From positions 1 through 64,000 of the forward strand of contig NZ_LSOF01000014.1 of assembly GCF_001592875.1 (NCBI RefSeq): DNA of 64,000 nucleotides, given 5' to 3'. Below are positions 45,031 through 53,852 of the stretch, one piece after another. Position 1 is the stretch's first letter; every line of letters starts with the position of its first letter. The notes beneath the pieces are model-generated. The model made no database searches. It was not told where the DNA came from and saw only the letters and a program-made list of their open reading frames with translations. This DNA is from Pseudomonas sp. BMS12. Its GTDB lineage: Bacteria > Pseudomonadota > Gammaproteobacteria > Pseudomonadales > Pseudomonadaceae. Position numbers and translations under genes: made by a program.

Positions 45031-46473
45031 ATGTCGTTGCGTAACGCGGTGCAGTTGATCACCTATCCGGATCGTCTGGGCGGCAACCTGGCCGGTCTCT
45101 ACCGGTTGCTCGACGAGCACCTGGCCGATGCACTCGGTGGCGTGCACATCCTGCCGCTGTACCCGTCCAATGCCGATGGTGGTTTCTCGCCGCTGACCCA
45201 TATGGAAGTCGATCCGCGCTATGGCAACTGGGCCGATGTCGAGCGCATCTCCGCGCGGTTCGACCTGTGTGTCGACCTGGTGATCAGCCATATTTCCGAC
45301 GAGTCGCCGGAGTTTCTCGACTTCCTGGCCAAGGGGCACGCCTCGCCCCATGCCGAGTTGTTCGTGCGGGTAGACGAGCTGGGCGAGATCACCCTGGAAG
45401 ACCTGGCCAAGATCCATATCCGCAAGGAGAAGGAGCCGTTTCGCGAGGTACAGCTGGCCAGCGGCGAGCGCTGCCGGGTGTGGTGCACCTTCACCGAGCG
45501 ACAGATCGACCTCAACTACCAGTCGCCACAGACCTACCAGCTGATGGAACGCTACCTGGCCTTCCTCGCCGCGCGCGGGGTCAAGCTGTTCCGTCTGGAT
45601 GCCTTCGGCTACACCACCAAGAAGATCGGCAGCAGCTGCTTCCTGGTCGAGCCGGACGTCTACCGCATCCTTGACTGGTTCCGCGAGACCGGCGAGAAGT
45701 ACGGCGCCGAGATGCTGCCCGAAGTACACGACCATATCAGCTACCAGTACGCCATCTCGCGGCGGCACATGCGGCCCTATGCCTTCGCCCTGCCGCCGCT
45801 GGTGCTGCATGCCTTTCTCAGCGGCAACAGCCGCTACCTCAAGCAGTGGCTGCGCATGTGCCCGCGCAACCAGGTCACGGTGCTGGATACCCACGACGGC
45901 ATCTGCATTCCCGATGTGGAAAGCATGCTGCCGGAGACGGAAATCCGCTTCCTCATCGACGAGGTCTCGGCGCGCAGCGCCGACCCGATCATGCGCCGCT
46001 CGGCGGTCAACGTGCACAGCGTCGGCGCCATCTACCAGCTGACCTGCACCTTCTTCGAGGCGCTGATGCGCAACGAGAATGCCTACATCGCCGCCCGCGC
46101 CATCCAGTTCTTCACCCCAGGCATCCCGCAGGTCTACTACGTCGGCCTGCTGGCCGGCTGCAACGACTTCGAGCTGTGCGAGGCGAGCGGCGAGGCGCGT
46201 GACGTCAATCGTCACTACTACAGCCTGACGGAAGCCGAAGAGGCTCTGCAGCAACCGTTGGTGCAGCGCCTGCTGGCGCTGATGCGTTTGCGCAACAGGC
46301 ATCCGGCCTTCGACGGGCGCTTCGAACTCAACCAGTCCGGCGATGCCAGCGTGATCATGGCCTGGCGCCATGGCGAGCATTACTGCCGGCTGTGCGTCGA
46401 CCTGGGCACGGCGCAGGCGATCATCGACTACAGCGACCTGGAGGATCAGCAGGTTAAACAGCTGTTCTGCTGA
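45031..46473 (+). CDS. GH13_18 glycoside phosphorylase (sucrose phosphorylase family)
   Basis: This is a 480-residue cytoplasmic enzyme closely following sucrose phosphorylase in length and order. Catalytic residues are the nucleophile Asp190 (FRLDAFGY), acid/base Glu231 (LPEVHD) and transition-state Asp289 (LDTHDGI). AVQLITYPDRLGG and HILPLYPSNADGGFSPLTH (cut: HILPLYPSNADGGF) are diagnostic. It phosphorolyses an alpha-glucoside to glucose-1-phosphate. Sucrose, glucosylglycerol or glucosylglycerate are all possible within this subfamily. The start follows GGGGGGGAGGG. It lies 99 bp after the PLD gene. Confidence 0.87.
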   Translation: MSLRNAVQLITYPDRLGGNLAGLYRLLDEHLADALGGVHILPLYPSNADGGFSPLTHMEVDPRYGNWADVERISARFDLCVDLVISHISDESPEFLDFLAKGHASPHAELFVRVDELGEITLEDLAKIHIRKEKEPFREVQLASGERCRVWCTFTERQIDLNYQSPQTYQLMERYLAFLAARGVKLFRLDAFGYTTKKIGSSCFLVEPDVYRILDWFRETGEKYGAEMLPEVHDHISYQYAISRRHMRPYAFALPPLVLHAFLSGNSRYLKQWLRMCPRNQVTVLDTHDGICIPDVESMLPETEIRFLIDEVSARSADPIMRRSAVNVHSVGAIYQLTCTFFEALMRNENAYIAARAIQFFTPGIPQVYYVGLLAGCNDFELCEASGEARDVNRHYYSLTEAEEALQQPLVQRLLALMRLRNRHPAFDGRFELNQSGDASVIMAWRHGEHYCRLCVDLGTAQAIIDYSDLEDQQVKQLFC

Positions 46474-46480
46474 ACGCGAC

Positions 46481-48199
46481 TCAGGCCGGCTGCCTGCTTG
46501 CCCAGAAGCTCGGTTGCTCCAGGCGCTCCAGCAAGCGCTCTTTGAGGGATTGGCTGCGCTCGGGCGACTGTTCTGCGAGTTGCTCTATGCGTGTCTCTAG
46601 CTTGGTCAGAGGCGGCTCGGGTTGGAGCAGGTCGAAATAGTTGAGCGAGTCGATAGCCAGTTCCAGATGGTCATGCCGCAGAAGGCTGCTGATCCACTCG
46701 CCGCTATCAAGGGGCGCTGCTCTCTGATGCTCGATGTGTAACGCACGGGCCTGCTCCAAGTCGCCAAGGTCCATATAGCCACCGATCATGTTGTCGAGCA
46801 GTAGCTCCCAGTCCAGCTTGTCGAGGTCGTCCGCGTTGTCGCGTAGTTTTTGCAGGGCCTCGTTCATCTGGGCTTTGGCGTCTTCATGGCGCTCCAGGCT
46901 TTGCTGCAGGCGAGCCAGCCGGATGAGTTTGTTGATATGGCAGTCGATATCCTCATCGCGGGTCAGTCGGCTCATTGCGTCCAGCCCGCGGCGCAGCTCG
47001 TAGCTGGTGCGTTCACGTGGAGGCATTTGGCTCTGCAGCTTGAGCTTGGCTTCCAGCAAATTGAAGTGCCATTCCTGTTGCTGCTCCCGCGACAGCGTCT
47101 CGTACCAGCGCTCGGCTTGCTGCAGCAGGTCCGCCGCCTGCTGCGGGTTGGTTTGAGTGAGATGGGGGAGCAGCAAGTAGAGTTGGACGCGCTCTTCGTC
47201 GGACGCGCTGCGTGTTTCGATCAGTGCGTTCAGGCCAGCCAGGTCGTCACGTTGCAACAGCCATTGTGCCCAGTGCAGCAACAGTGGGTAGCGTGTTGAG
47301 TCTTCGCAGGCGTCCAGTAGCTCCTCTGCCAGACGCAGTTGGTTGCGCTCCAGCATGGCGTCGAGCAACCCTTCTCGAGCCTGCTTCTGAGCGAACGGAG
47401 TCAGGCCGGCGATAAGCCTGTTAGCCTGTTCGAACAGACCCGCTTTGGTTAGTGCTGAGATCAGGGGCGCATGCTGCTCAGCAGGCAGCTGCTCGGCCAT
47501 CTGTTGCACGCGCTCGAACTGGCCTAACTGGAACAGTTCCTCGATCAGCTCATCCAGCAAGGCGTCTGTTTGCTCCGCTTGCATTTGCTGCCAGGCACGT
47601 TCGAGGCTGATGGTGGCTGCCTCCCGCTGGCCGAGGCGACGCTGTAGCCTGGCCAGCGTCAGGCGTTCACGGACTTCCGCTTGTTGTTCACCTACTAGAA
47701 GCAGGAGTTCGGATTCGGCCTCCTGTTCACGCCCGCTTGCATGCAGTAGCGCGATGCGCGTTTGCGGAATTTGCGGTAGCTCCTCTCCCAAATGTTGCAG
47801 CAGATCCAGTGCGCGTTGCTCTTCACCTGCTTCGATCAGTCGATTCAGCATGCCGTTCAGGGCTTGCTGTCGATGGTGCGGGTCGAGCCGGCTCAGTAAC
47901 TGCAGGGCGGGTTCTTCGCCGGTCTGCATGAGTAAGTCAGGGCACAAGCTGCTGCAGGCTATTTGCCAGGCATCGCCTTGCATGCGCTCGGCCAGACTCA
48001 GGGCCAGTCCGGGGTTGAGGTTCTGTAAATAGGCGACGCGGTTGATGTACTCGGCTTCTGCCAGGGTGATCCGCGCCGGGCTGCCTTGCACGGGCAGACG
48101 CATCTGCGCCAGCTCTGCAGCATCCTTGGGAGGCTCGGAAGTCATTGCGATGACGGCGAAGACGACGACGATGAAAATGAATACTAAAAAGATATCCAT
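46481..48199 (-). CDS. Membrane-anchored helical-repeat (TPR-like) protein
   Basis: This is a 572-residue protein with one N-terminal membrane helix (MDIFLVFIFIVVVFAVIAM). The rest is alpha-helical repeats rich in Leu, Glu and Gln, with tandem TPR/HEAT-like spacing (ERAWQQM, ERVQQMAEQLP, EQANRLIAGLTP). It lacks catalytic motifs, and repeat-based scaffolding is likely. The start at 48199 follows AAAGGA; a longer upstream frame overlaps the divergent yaeQ gene. It converges on the phosphorylase gene, with a 7-bp gap, and could be functionally linked to the PspA cluster. I cannot name it. Confidence 0.7.
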   Translation of the reverse strand: MDIFLVFIFIVVVFAVIAMTSEPPKDAAELAQMRLPVQGSPARITLAEAEYINRVAYLQNLNPGLALSLAERMQGDAWQIACSSLCPDLLMQTGEEPALQLLSRLDPHHRQQALNGMLNRLIEAGEEQRALDLLQHLGEELPQIPQTRIALLHASGREQEAESELLLLVGEQQAEVRERLTLARLQRRLGQREAATISLERAWQQMQAEQTDALLDELIEELFQLGQFERVQQMAEQLPAEQHAPLISALTKAGLFEQANRLIAGLTPFAQKQAREGLLDAMLERNQLRLAEELLDACEDSTRYPLLLHWAQWLLQRDDLAGLNALIETRSASDEERVQLYLLLPHLTQTNPQQAADLLQQAERWYETLSREQQQEWHFNLLEAKLKLQSQMPPRERTSYELRRGLDAMSRLTRDEDIDCHINKLIRLARLQQSLERHEDAKAQMNEALQKLRDNADDLDKLDWELLLDNMIGGYMDLGDLEQARALHIEHQRAAPLDSGEWISSLLRHDHLELAIDSLNYFDLLQPEPPLTKLETRIEQLAEQSPERSQSLKERLLERLEQPSFWASRQPA

Positions 48200-48398
48200 G
48201 GAAGTCCTTTCCTGCTTAGAGTCCTTGTCGGCTCCTTCGACCATGAAGAAGCGCGTGCGCGGTCTTATACGGTGCCCGCCGCGATGCGACAACCGCGCAT
48301 TGCGCCATTTGCCAACCTCGCCCGGTCGTGTGCTCCGCACCTGTGAAGGCTTTCGCGCTAGACTTGCGCCCCTTCGCTTCCCAGCCGGTACCGCTCCT

Positions 48399-48938
48399 AT
48401 GGCCCTGCAAGCCACGCCTTACAAGATCGAACTGAACCTCACCGACATCGACCGCAATGTCTACGAGAACCTGCGCTTCACCGTGGCCAAGCACCCTTCG
48501 GAGACCGAGGAGCGGCTGTGCGTGCGGCTGATCGCCTATGCGCTGTGGTACCACGAGCAGCTGGCCTTCGGTCGCGGTCTGTCGGATGTCGACGAGCCTG
48601 CGTTGTGGGAGAAGAGCCTGGACGACCGCGTGCTGCACTGGATTGAGGTCGGCCAACCGGATGCCGAGCGCATCACCTGGTGCTCGCGGCGTACCGAGAA
48701 GTTCAGCCTGGTCGCCTACGGCAGCCTGCGCGTGTGGCAGACCAAGGTGCTCGACACCGTGCGCAGCCTGAAGAACATCAATGTGGTGGCCGTGCAGCAG
48801 GAGGCGCTGGAAGCGCTGGCCCGCGACCTGCCGCGTTCGCTGACCTGGAGCGTGATGATCAGCGATGGCGAGCTGTTCGTGACCGACGAGCGCGGCCAGC
48901 ACGAGATTCCCCTGGAGTGGCTGGCCGGCGAGCGTTGA
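48399..48938 (+). CDS. YaeQ-family protein
   Basis: This 179-residue cytoplasmic protein of the YaeQ family has a PD-(D/E)XK-like nuclease fold of unknown role. It is recognised from end to end: YKIELNLTDIDRNVYE, LCVRLIAYALWYHEQLAFGRGLSD (cut: CVRLIAYALWY), ITWCSRRTEK and SLTWSVMISDGELFVT (cut: WSVMISDGELFVT). The start at 48399 is the first codon matching the family. The next gene, recJ, is 71 bp downstream across a small palindrome. Confidence 0.9.
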   Translation: MALQATPYKIELNLTDIDRNVYENLRFTVAKHPSETEERLCVRLIAYALWYHEQLAFGRGLSDVDEPALWEKSLDDRVLHWIEVGQPDAERITWCSRRTEKFSLVAYGSLRVWQTKVLDTVRSLKNINVVAVQQEALEALARDLPRSLTWSVMISDGELFVTDERGQHEIPLEWLAGER

Positions 48939-48950
48939 ACGCCGGATTTA

Positions 48951-48970
48951 CCCTTTCCCGCAGGGAGAGG
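48951..48970. repeat. CCTTTCCC/GGGAGAGG palindrome between yaeQ and recJ
   Basis: CCCTTTCCC-GCA-GGGAGAGG belongs to the same set as the palindromes at 7381, 13993 and 61256, each located in a gene gap. It has no T-run. Confidence 0.5.
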
Positions 48971-49009
48971 TAGCTAGCCGTCCAGCCCAGCAGAACAACC
49001 GGAATACCC

Positions 49010-50740
49010 ATGCGCATCGATCTTCGCCCTCTACCCGAAACTCTGCCCGACCTGGGCGCACTGCCGCCGCTGCTGACCCGCTTGTACGCGGCGCGTGGTG
49101 TGCAGTCCGCCGCCGAGCTCGACAAGGGCCTGGCGCGGCTGCTGCCGTATCAGCAGCTCAAGGGCATCGAAGCGGCGGTGCAGCTGCTGGTCGAGGCGCT
49201 GCAGCAGCGCCAGCGCATTCTCATCGTCGGCGACTTCGATGCCGACGGCGCCACCGCCAGCTCGGTTGGTGTACTCGGCCTGCGTATGCTCGGTGCGGCG
49301 CATGTCGATTACCTGGTGCCGAACCGCTTCGAATACGGCTACGGCCTGACCCCGGAGATCGTCGCCGTGGCGCTGGAACGCCAGCCCGACCTGCTGCTGA
49401 CCGTGGACAACGGCATCTCCAGCGTCGACGGCGTGGCCGCCGCCAAGGCAGCGGGCTTGCGCGTACTGGTCACCGACCACCACCTGCCGGGCCCCGAACT
49501 GCCGGCGGCCGACGCCATCGTCAACCCCAACCAGCCTGGCTGCGAGTTCCCCAGCAAGGCCATGGCCGGGGTCGGGGTGATGTTCTATGTGCTGCTGGCC
49601 CTGCGCGCCAGACTGCGCGAGCTGGGCTGGTTCGCCAGCACGGGCATGGCCGAGCCGCGTCCGGCCGAACCGAATCTGGGCGAGCTGCTCGACCTGGTCG
49701 CCCTGGGCAGTGTGGCCGACGTGGTCCCGCTGGATGCCAACAACCGCATCCTGGTGCACCAGGGCCTGGCGCGCATTCGTGCCGGCCGGGCGCGGCCGGG
49801 GCTCAAGGCGGTGCTGGAAGTGGCTGGCCGCCAGCACGGGCGCATCACTTCCACCGACCTCGGCTTCATCCTCGGCCCGCGCCTGAATGCCGCGGGGCGC
49901 CTGGACGACATGAGCCTGGGCATCGAGTGCCTGCTGTGCGAGGACGAAGCCCTGGCCCGCGACATGGCCCAGCAGCTCGACGAACTGAACAAGGATCGCA
50001 AGGCCATCGAGCAGGGCATGCAGCGCGAGGCCCTGGCCCAGCTCAAGGACTTGCCGCTGGACAGCCTGCCGTTCGGTCTGTGCCTGTTCGAACCGGACTG
50101 GCACCAGGGCGTGATCGGCATCCTCGCCTCGCGCCTCAAGGAGCGCTACCACCGCCCGGCCATCGCCTTCGCCGATGCAGGTGACGGCCTGCTCAAGGGC
50201 TCCGCGCGTTCGGTACCGGGGCTGCATATCCGCGATGCGCTGGACGCGGTGGCGGCCAAGCATCCGGGGCTGATCAGCAAGTTCGGCGGTCACGCCATGG
50301 CCGCCGGCCTGTCGTTGCCGCAGGAAAACTTCGGCGCCTTCGCCGCGGCCTTCGACGCCGAGGTGCGACGCCAGCTCAGCGAGGACGACCTCGCCGGTCG
50401 CCTGCTTTCCGACGGCCAGCTCGGTGCCGAGGAGTTCCACCTGGAACTGGCTCGCGCCCTGCGCAACGCCGGACCCTGGGGGCAACACTTTCCCGAACCG
50501 CTGTTCCACGGCGTGTTCCAGATCGTCCAGCAGCGCGTGGTGGGTGAGAAACACCTGAAACTGGTGCTGAAGACCGAGTGCGGCAGCCAGACCCTGGATG
50601 GCATCGCCTTCAACGTCGACCGTGAGATCTGGCCCAACCCCAACCTGCGCTGGGTCGAGCTGGCCTACAAGCTGGACGTCAACGAGTACCGCGGCCAGGA
50701 AAGCGTGCAGCTGCTGGTGGCGCATCTGGCACCGCGCTAG
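49010..50740 (+). CDS. recJ: Single-stranded-DNA-specific 5'-3' exonuclease RecJ
   Basis: This 576-residue DHH-superfamily nuclease acts in recombination, mismatch and base-excision repair. Motif I GDFDADGATA, the DHH motif VTDHHLPGP and the DHHA1 motif GGHAMAAGLS are all present, as is the C-terminal OB-like region. The length equals E. coli RecJ. The start was kept at ATG 49010 although the Shine-Dalgarno sequence (CGGAA) is weak. Confidence 0.96.
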   Translation: MRIDLRPLPETLPDLGALPPLLTRLYAARGVQSAAELDKGLARLLPYQQLKGIEAAVQLLVEALQQRQRILIVGDFDADGATASSVGVLGLRMLGAAHVDYLVPNRFEYGYGLTPEIVAVALERQPDLLLTVDNGISSVDGVAAAKAAGLRVLVTDHHLPGPELPAADAIVNPNQPGCEFPSKAMAGVGVMFYVLLALRARLRELGWFASTGMAEPRPAEPNLGELLDLVALGSVADVVPLDANNRILVHQGLARIRAGRARPGLKAVLEVAGRQHGRITSTDLGFILGPRLNAAGRLDDMSLGIECLLCEDEALARDMAQQLDELNKDRKAIEQGMQREALAQLKDLPLDSLPFGLCLFEPDWHQGVIGILASRLKERYHRPAIAFADAGDGLLKGSARSVPGLHIRDALDAVAAKHPGLISKFGGHAMAAGLSLPQENFGAFAAAFDAEVRRQLSEDDLAGRLLSDGQLGAEEFHLELARALRNAGPWGQHFPEPLFHGVFQIVQQRVVGEKHLKLVLKTECGSQTLDGIAFNVDREIWPNPNLRWVELAYKLDVNEYRGQESVQLLVAHLAPR

Positions 50741-50795
50741 GCGCTGTCGGTCACTTCTGCGCTAGGGTTTAGGGCAAAACCAGCGAGGAGTGTCT

Positions 50796-51233
50796 ATGGA
50801 CCCGTTCATGCAAGCCGCTATCGAGGAAGCCCGTCAGGGCCTGGCCGAGGGCGGCATCCCCATCGGCTCGGTGATCGTGCACAACGGCGTGATCATCGGC
50901 CGTGGCCACAATCGTCGGGTGCAGCAGGGCAGCGCCATCCGCCATGGCGAGATGGATGCCTTCGAGAACGCCGGGCGCCAGCCCGCCAGCGTCTATCGCG
51001 ATGCAGTGCTCTATACCACCCTGTCGCCCTGCGCCATGTGCAGCGGCGCAATCCTGCTGTACGGCATACCCCGGGTGGTGATTGGCGAAAACCGCACCTT
51101 CATGGGCGAGGAGGCCTGGCTGCGCGAACGCGGCGTGCAGCTTGAGGTACTCCAGGATGCCGAGTGCGTACACCTGATGGAGAACTTCATCGCCGCCCGC
51201 CCCGAGCTGTGGAACGAGGATATCGGCGAATAA
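50796..51233 (+). CDS. Nucleoside/cytosine deaminase (zinc CDA fold)
   Basis: This is a 145-residue zinc-dependent deaminase. Zinc ligands and the catalytic Glu are in HGEMDAFE and PCAMC. The arrangement and the C-terminal WLRERGVQLEVL resemble yeast-type cytosine deaminase more than tRNA adenosine deaminase. The start ATG at 50796 was chosen because the GTG at 50790 overlaps the GAGGAG ribosome-binding site. The substrate (cytosine, isocytosine or another amino-base) is inferred. Confidence 0.85.
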   Translation: MDPFMQAAIEEARQGLAEGGIPIGSVIVHNGVIIGRGHNRRVQQGSAIRHGEMDAFENAGRQPASVYRDAVLYTTLSPCAMCSGAILLYGIPRVVIGENRTFMGEEAWLRERGVQLEVLQDAECVHLMENFIAARPELWNEDIGE

Positions 51234-51358
51234 GGCATGCCAAGGCGGCCTCTTGGTTCTCTGCAATATTCGGAAGCACAGCGCCACGGGCCCGCTGGCA
51301 ACCTCGACGGCTAGAATCGGTCACTTCATGGAGTGACCATGCGTGCGAGGAAGATGGA

Positions 51359-52102
51359 ATGAATACACGTGGATTGCTCGATCAACTGCTCAAATCCGGC
51401 CAGGACCTGCTGCAGCAGAAGTCCGGCAACTCTTCGTCCGGCGGCCTGGGCGGCCTGCTCGGGGGGATGGCTGGTGGCGCGGCCGGTGGCGGCAAGGGCG
51501 GCGGCGATCTCTCTACCCTGCTCAAGGGCGCCGGCGGTGGTGCGCTGGCAGCCGGTGCTCTGGGCCTGCTGCTGGGCAACAAGAGTGCGCGCAAGGTGGG
51601 CAGCAAGGTCATCACCTACGGTGGCCTGGCCGCCCTCGGGGTGATCGCCTACAAGGCTTACGGCAACTGGCAGGCCCAGCAGCAGGGCGCCACCGGGCAG
51701 CGGCAGATCGAGCCGCAGACCGTCGACCGCCTGCCGGCACCGCAGGCCGAGGTGCACAGCCAGGCCATCCTCAAGGCGCTGGTGGCGGCGGCCAAGGCCG
51801 ACGGTCATGTGGATGCCAGGGAGCGCCAGCTGATCGAGGAGCAGATCGGTGCGCTGGCCAATGATCCCGAGCTGCTGCGCTGGCTGGATGCCGAGCTGAA
51901 CAAGCCGCTGGACCCGGCGGAAGTGGCGCGTGCCGCCAGTACTCCGGAAATGGCTGCCGAGATGTACATCGCCAGCGTGCTGATGGTCGATGAGGAACAT
52001 TTCATGGAGCGCGCCTACCTGGAAGAGCTGGCCCGTCAGCTCAAGCTGGAGCCCGCGCTCAAGGCCGAACTGGAAGCCCAGGTGCGCCAGGAACTGGGTT
52101 AA
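51359..52102 (+). CDS. DUF533/YebE-family protein with TerB-like domain
   Basis: This 247-residue inner-membrane protein has a Gly-rich low-complexity stretch at residues about 28-66. A hydrophobic segment follows (ALAAGALGLLLGN and ITYGGLAALGVIAYKAYG). The C-terminal TerB-like helical domain (about 125-247) carries acidic residues KADGHVDARE. E. coli YebE is a CpxR-regulated envelope-stress protein of this family. The start follows GAGGAAGA. No operon partner is evident. Confidence 0.87.
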   Translation: MNTRGLLDQLLKSGQDLLQQKSGNSSSGGLGGLLGGMAGGAAGGGKGGGDLSTLLKGAGGGALAAGALGLLLGNKSARKVGSKVITYGGLAALGVIAYKAYGNWQAQQQGATGQRQIEPQTVDRLPAPQAEVHSQAILKALVAAAKADGHVDARERQLIEEQIGALANDPELLRWLDAELNKPLDPAEVARAASTPEMAAEMYIASVLMVDEEHFMERAYLEELARQLKLEPALKAELEAQVRQELG

Positions 52103-52186
52103 GTCGCGTAGGTGGTTTCGCTGGACGGTCGCTGCAGTTAGGCTCGAAAGGGCAGAACAACAAGAACCGTCCGAGCGAGACACGCC

Positions 52187-53851
52187 ATGCCTTTACCTGC
52201 GGATTGCTACGACTACCTGATCGTCGGCGCCGGCCCTGCCGGTTGCCTGCTGGCCAACCGGCTGTCTGCCGACCCCGCCAACCGCGTGCTGTTGCTGGAG
52301 GCCGGCGGGCCGGACAACTACCCGTGGATCCATATCCCGGTCGGCTACCTGTACTGCATCGGCAACCCGCGCACCGACTGGTGCTTCGATACCGAGGCGG
52401 TGCCTGGCCTGCACGGTCGCAGCCTGAAGTATCCGCGTGGCCGTGTGCTCGGCGGCAGCTCGTCGATCAACGGCATGATCTACATGCGCGGCCAGGCCGC
52501 CGACTATGACGGCTGGGCCGCAGCCGGCAGCCCGGGCTGGGGCTGGCAGGACATGCTGCCGCTGTTTCGTCAGATGGAGAACCACTATGCCGGCGCCAGC
52601 GCTCTGCACGGTGCCGGCGGCGAGTGGAGGGTCGAGCAGCAACGCCTGTCCTGGTCGATTCTCGATGCCTTCCGCGAGGCGGCGGCGCAGAGCGGTATCC
52701 CCAGCGTCGACGACTTCAATGGTGGCGACAACGCCGGTTGCGGTTATTTCCAGGTCAACCAGCGGCGCGGCGTGCGCTGGAATGCCTCGAAGGCTTTCCT
52801 GCGGCCGATCATGGCGCGCCCTAACCTGACCGTGCTCACCGGTGTCGAGGCGCAGCGCCTGATCCTGCAGGGCGGCCGCGCCAGTGGCCTGCTGGTGGAC
52901 TGGCAGGGCGCGCGCCGCGAGCTGCACGCCCGCCGCGAGGTGATCCTGTGCGCCGGCTCAATCGGCTCGCCGACCCTGTTGCAGCGTTCCGGCATCGGTC
53001 CGCGCGAGCTGCTCGAACGTCTGGGCATCGGCGTGCACCACGCTCTGCCGGGGGGCGGCGGCAATCTGCAGGATCATCTGCAGTTGCGCCTTATCTACCG
53101 TATCAGCGGGGCGCCGACCCTGAATCGCATCGCTGGCAGCCTGTGGGGCAAGCTGGGCATGGGCGTCGAGTACCTGCTGCGGCGCAGCGGTCCGCTGTCG
53201 ATGGCGCCGAGTCAGCTGGGCGCCTTTGCCAAGTCCGACCCCGGCCAGGCCAGGGCCAACCTGCAGTACCACGTGCAGCCGCTGTCGCTGGAGCGTTTCG
53301 GCGAGCCGCTGCATGCTTTTCCGGCCTTCACCGCGTCGGTCTGCGACCTGCGCCCGCATAGCCGGGGCAGCGTGACCATTCGTTCCGCGGAGGCGCGCGA
53401 CAAGCCGCTGATCCAGCCCAATTACCTGAGCGACCCGCGCGATCTCAAGGTGGCCGCCGACGCCATTCGCCTGACCCGGCGCATCGTTGCGGCACCGGCG
53501 CTGGCGCGTTTTCGCCCGGAGGAATACAAGCCGGGGGCGGACTACCAGAGCGAGGAGGATCTGCAGCGGGCGGCCGGCGAGATCGGCACCACCATCTTCC
53601 ACCCCGCGGGTACCTGCGCCATGGGCGAGGGGGCCCAGGCGGTGGTGGACAGCCGTTTGCGCGTGCACGGCGTGCCCGGCTTGCGCATTGCCGATGCCTC
53701 GATCATGCCGACGCTGACTTCCGGCAACAGCTGCTCGCCGGTGCTGGTGATCGCGGAGAAGGCCGCGCAGATGATTCTCGCCGACGCCGCAGCACGTCAC
53801 TCCAGCGTCGTTGCGGCGGCGCCTGGCGTGGTGTCGGCAGGGACGGCGTGA
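52187..53851 (+). CDS. GMC-family FAD oxidoreductase (alcohol/choline dehydrogenase-like)
   Basis: This is a 554-residue GMC flavoenzyme. FAD motif GAGPAGCLLANRLS near the N-terminus is followed by both GMC signatures (GRVLGGSSSINGMIYMRG, cut: GRVLGGSSSINGM; and GSIGSPTLLQRSGIGP). The C-terminal catalytic His-Asn pair is in FHPAGTCAMG and TSGNSCSPV. It oxidises a primary alcohol using a quinone or oxygen as acceptor. It is similar to AlkJ/choline dehydrogenase types but lacks a clear membrane helix. The substrate is unknown, and the gene converges on the diguanylate cyclase gene. Confidence 0.92.
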   Translation: MPLPADCYDYLIVGAGPAGCLLANRLSADPANRVLLLEAGGPDNYPWIHIPVGYLYCIGNPRTDWCFDTEAVPGLHGRSLKYPRGRVLGGSSSINGMIYMRGQAADYDGWAAAGSPGWGWQDMLPLFRQMENHYAGASALHGAGGEWRVEQQRLSWSILDAFREAAAQSGIPSVDDFNGGDNAGCGYFQVNQRRGVRWNASKAFLRPIMARPNLTVLTGVEAQRLILQGGRASGLLVDWQGARRELHARREVILCAGSIGSPTLLQRSGIGPRELLERLGIGVHHALPGGGGNLQDHLQLRLIYRISGAPTLNRIAGSLWGKLGMGVEYLLRRSGPLSMAPSQLGAFAKSDPGQARANLQYHVQPLSLERFGEPLHAFPAFTASVCDLRPHSRGSVTIRSAEARDKPLIQPNYLSDPRDLKVAADAIRLTRRIVAAPALARFRPEEYKPGADYQSEEDLQRAAGEIGTTIFHPAGTCAMGEGAQAVVDSRLRVHGVPGLRIADASIMPTLTSGNSCSPVLVIAEKAAQMILADAAARHSSVVAAAPGVVSAGTA

Positions 53852-53852
53852 A

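Noticed and set aside
33850..46473. Idea that the PspA-flotillin-ATPase cluster is a recently acquired island
   Set aside because: Base composition and codon use look like the rest of the window, no integrase, tRNA or attachment repeats flank it, and the same order with recJ is recalled from P. aeruginosa.
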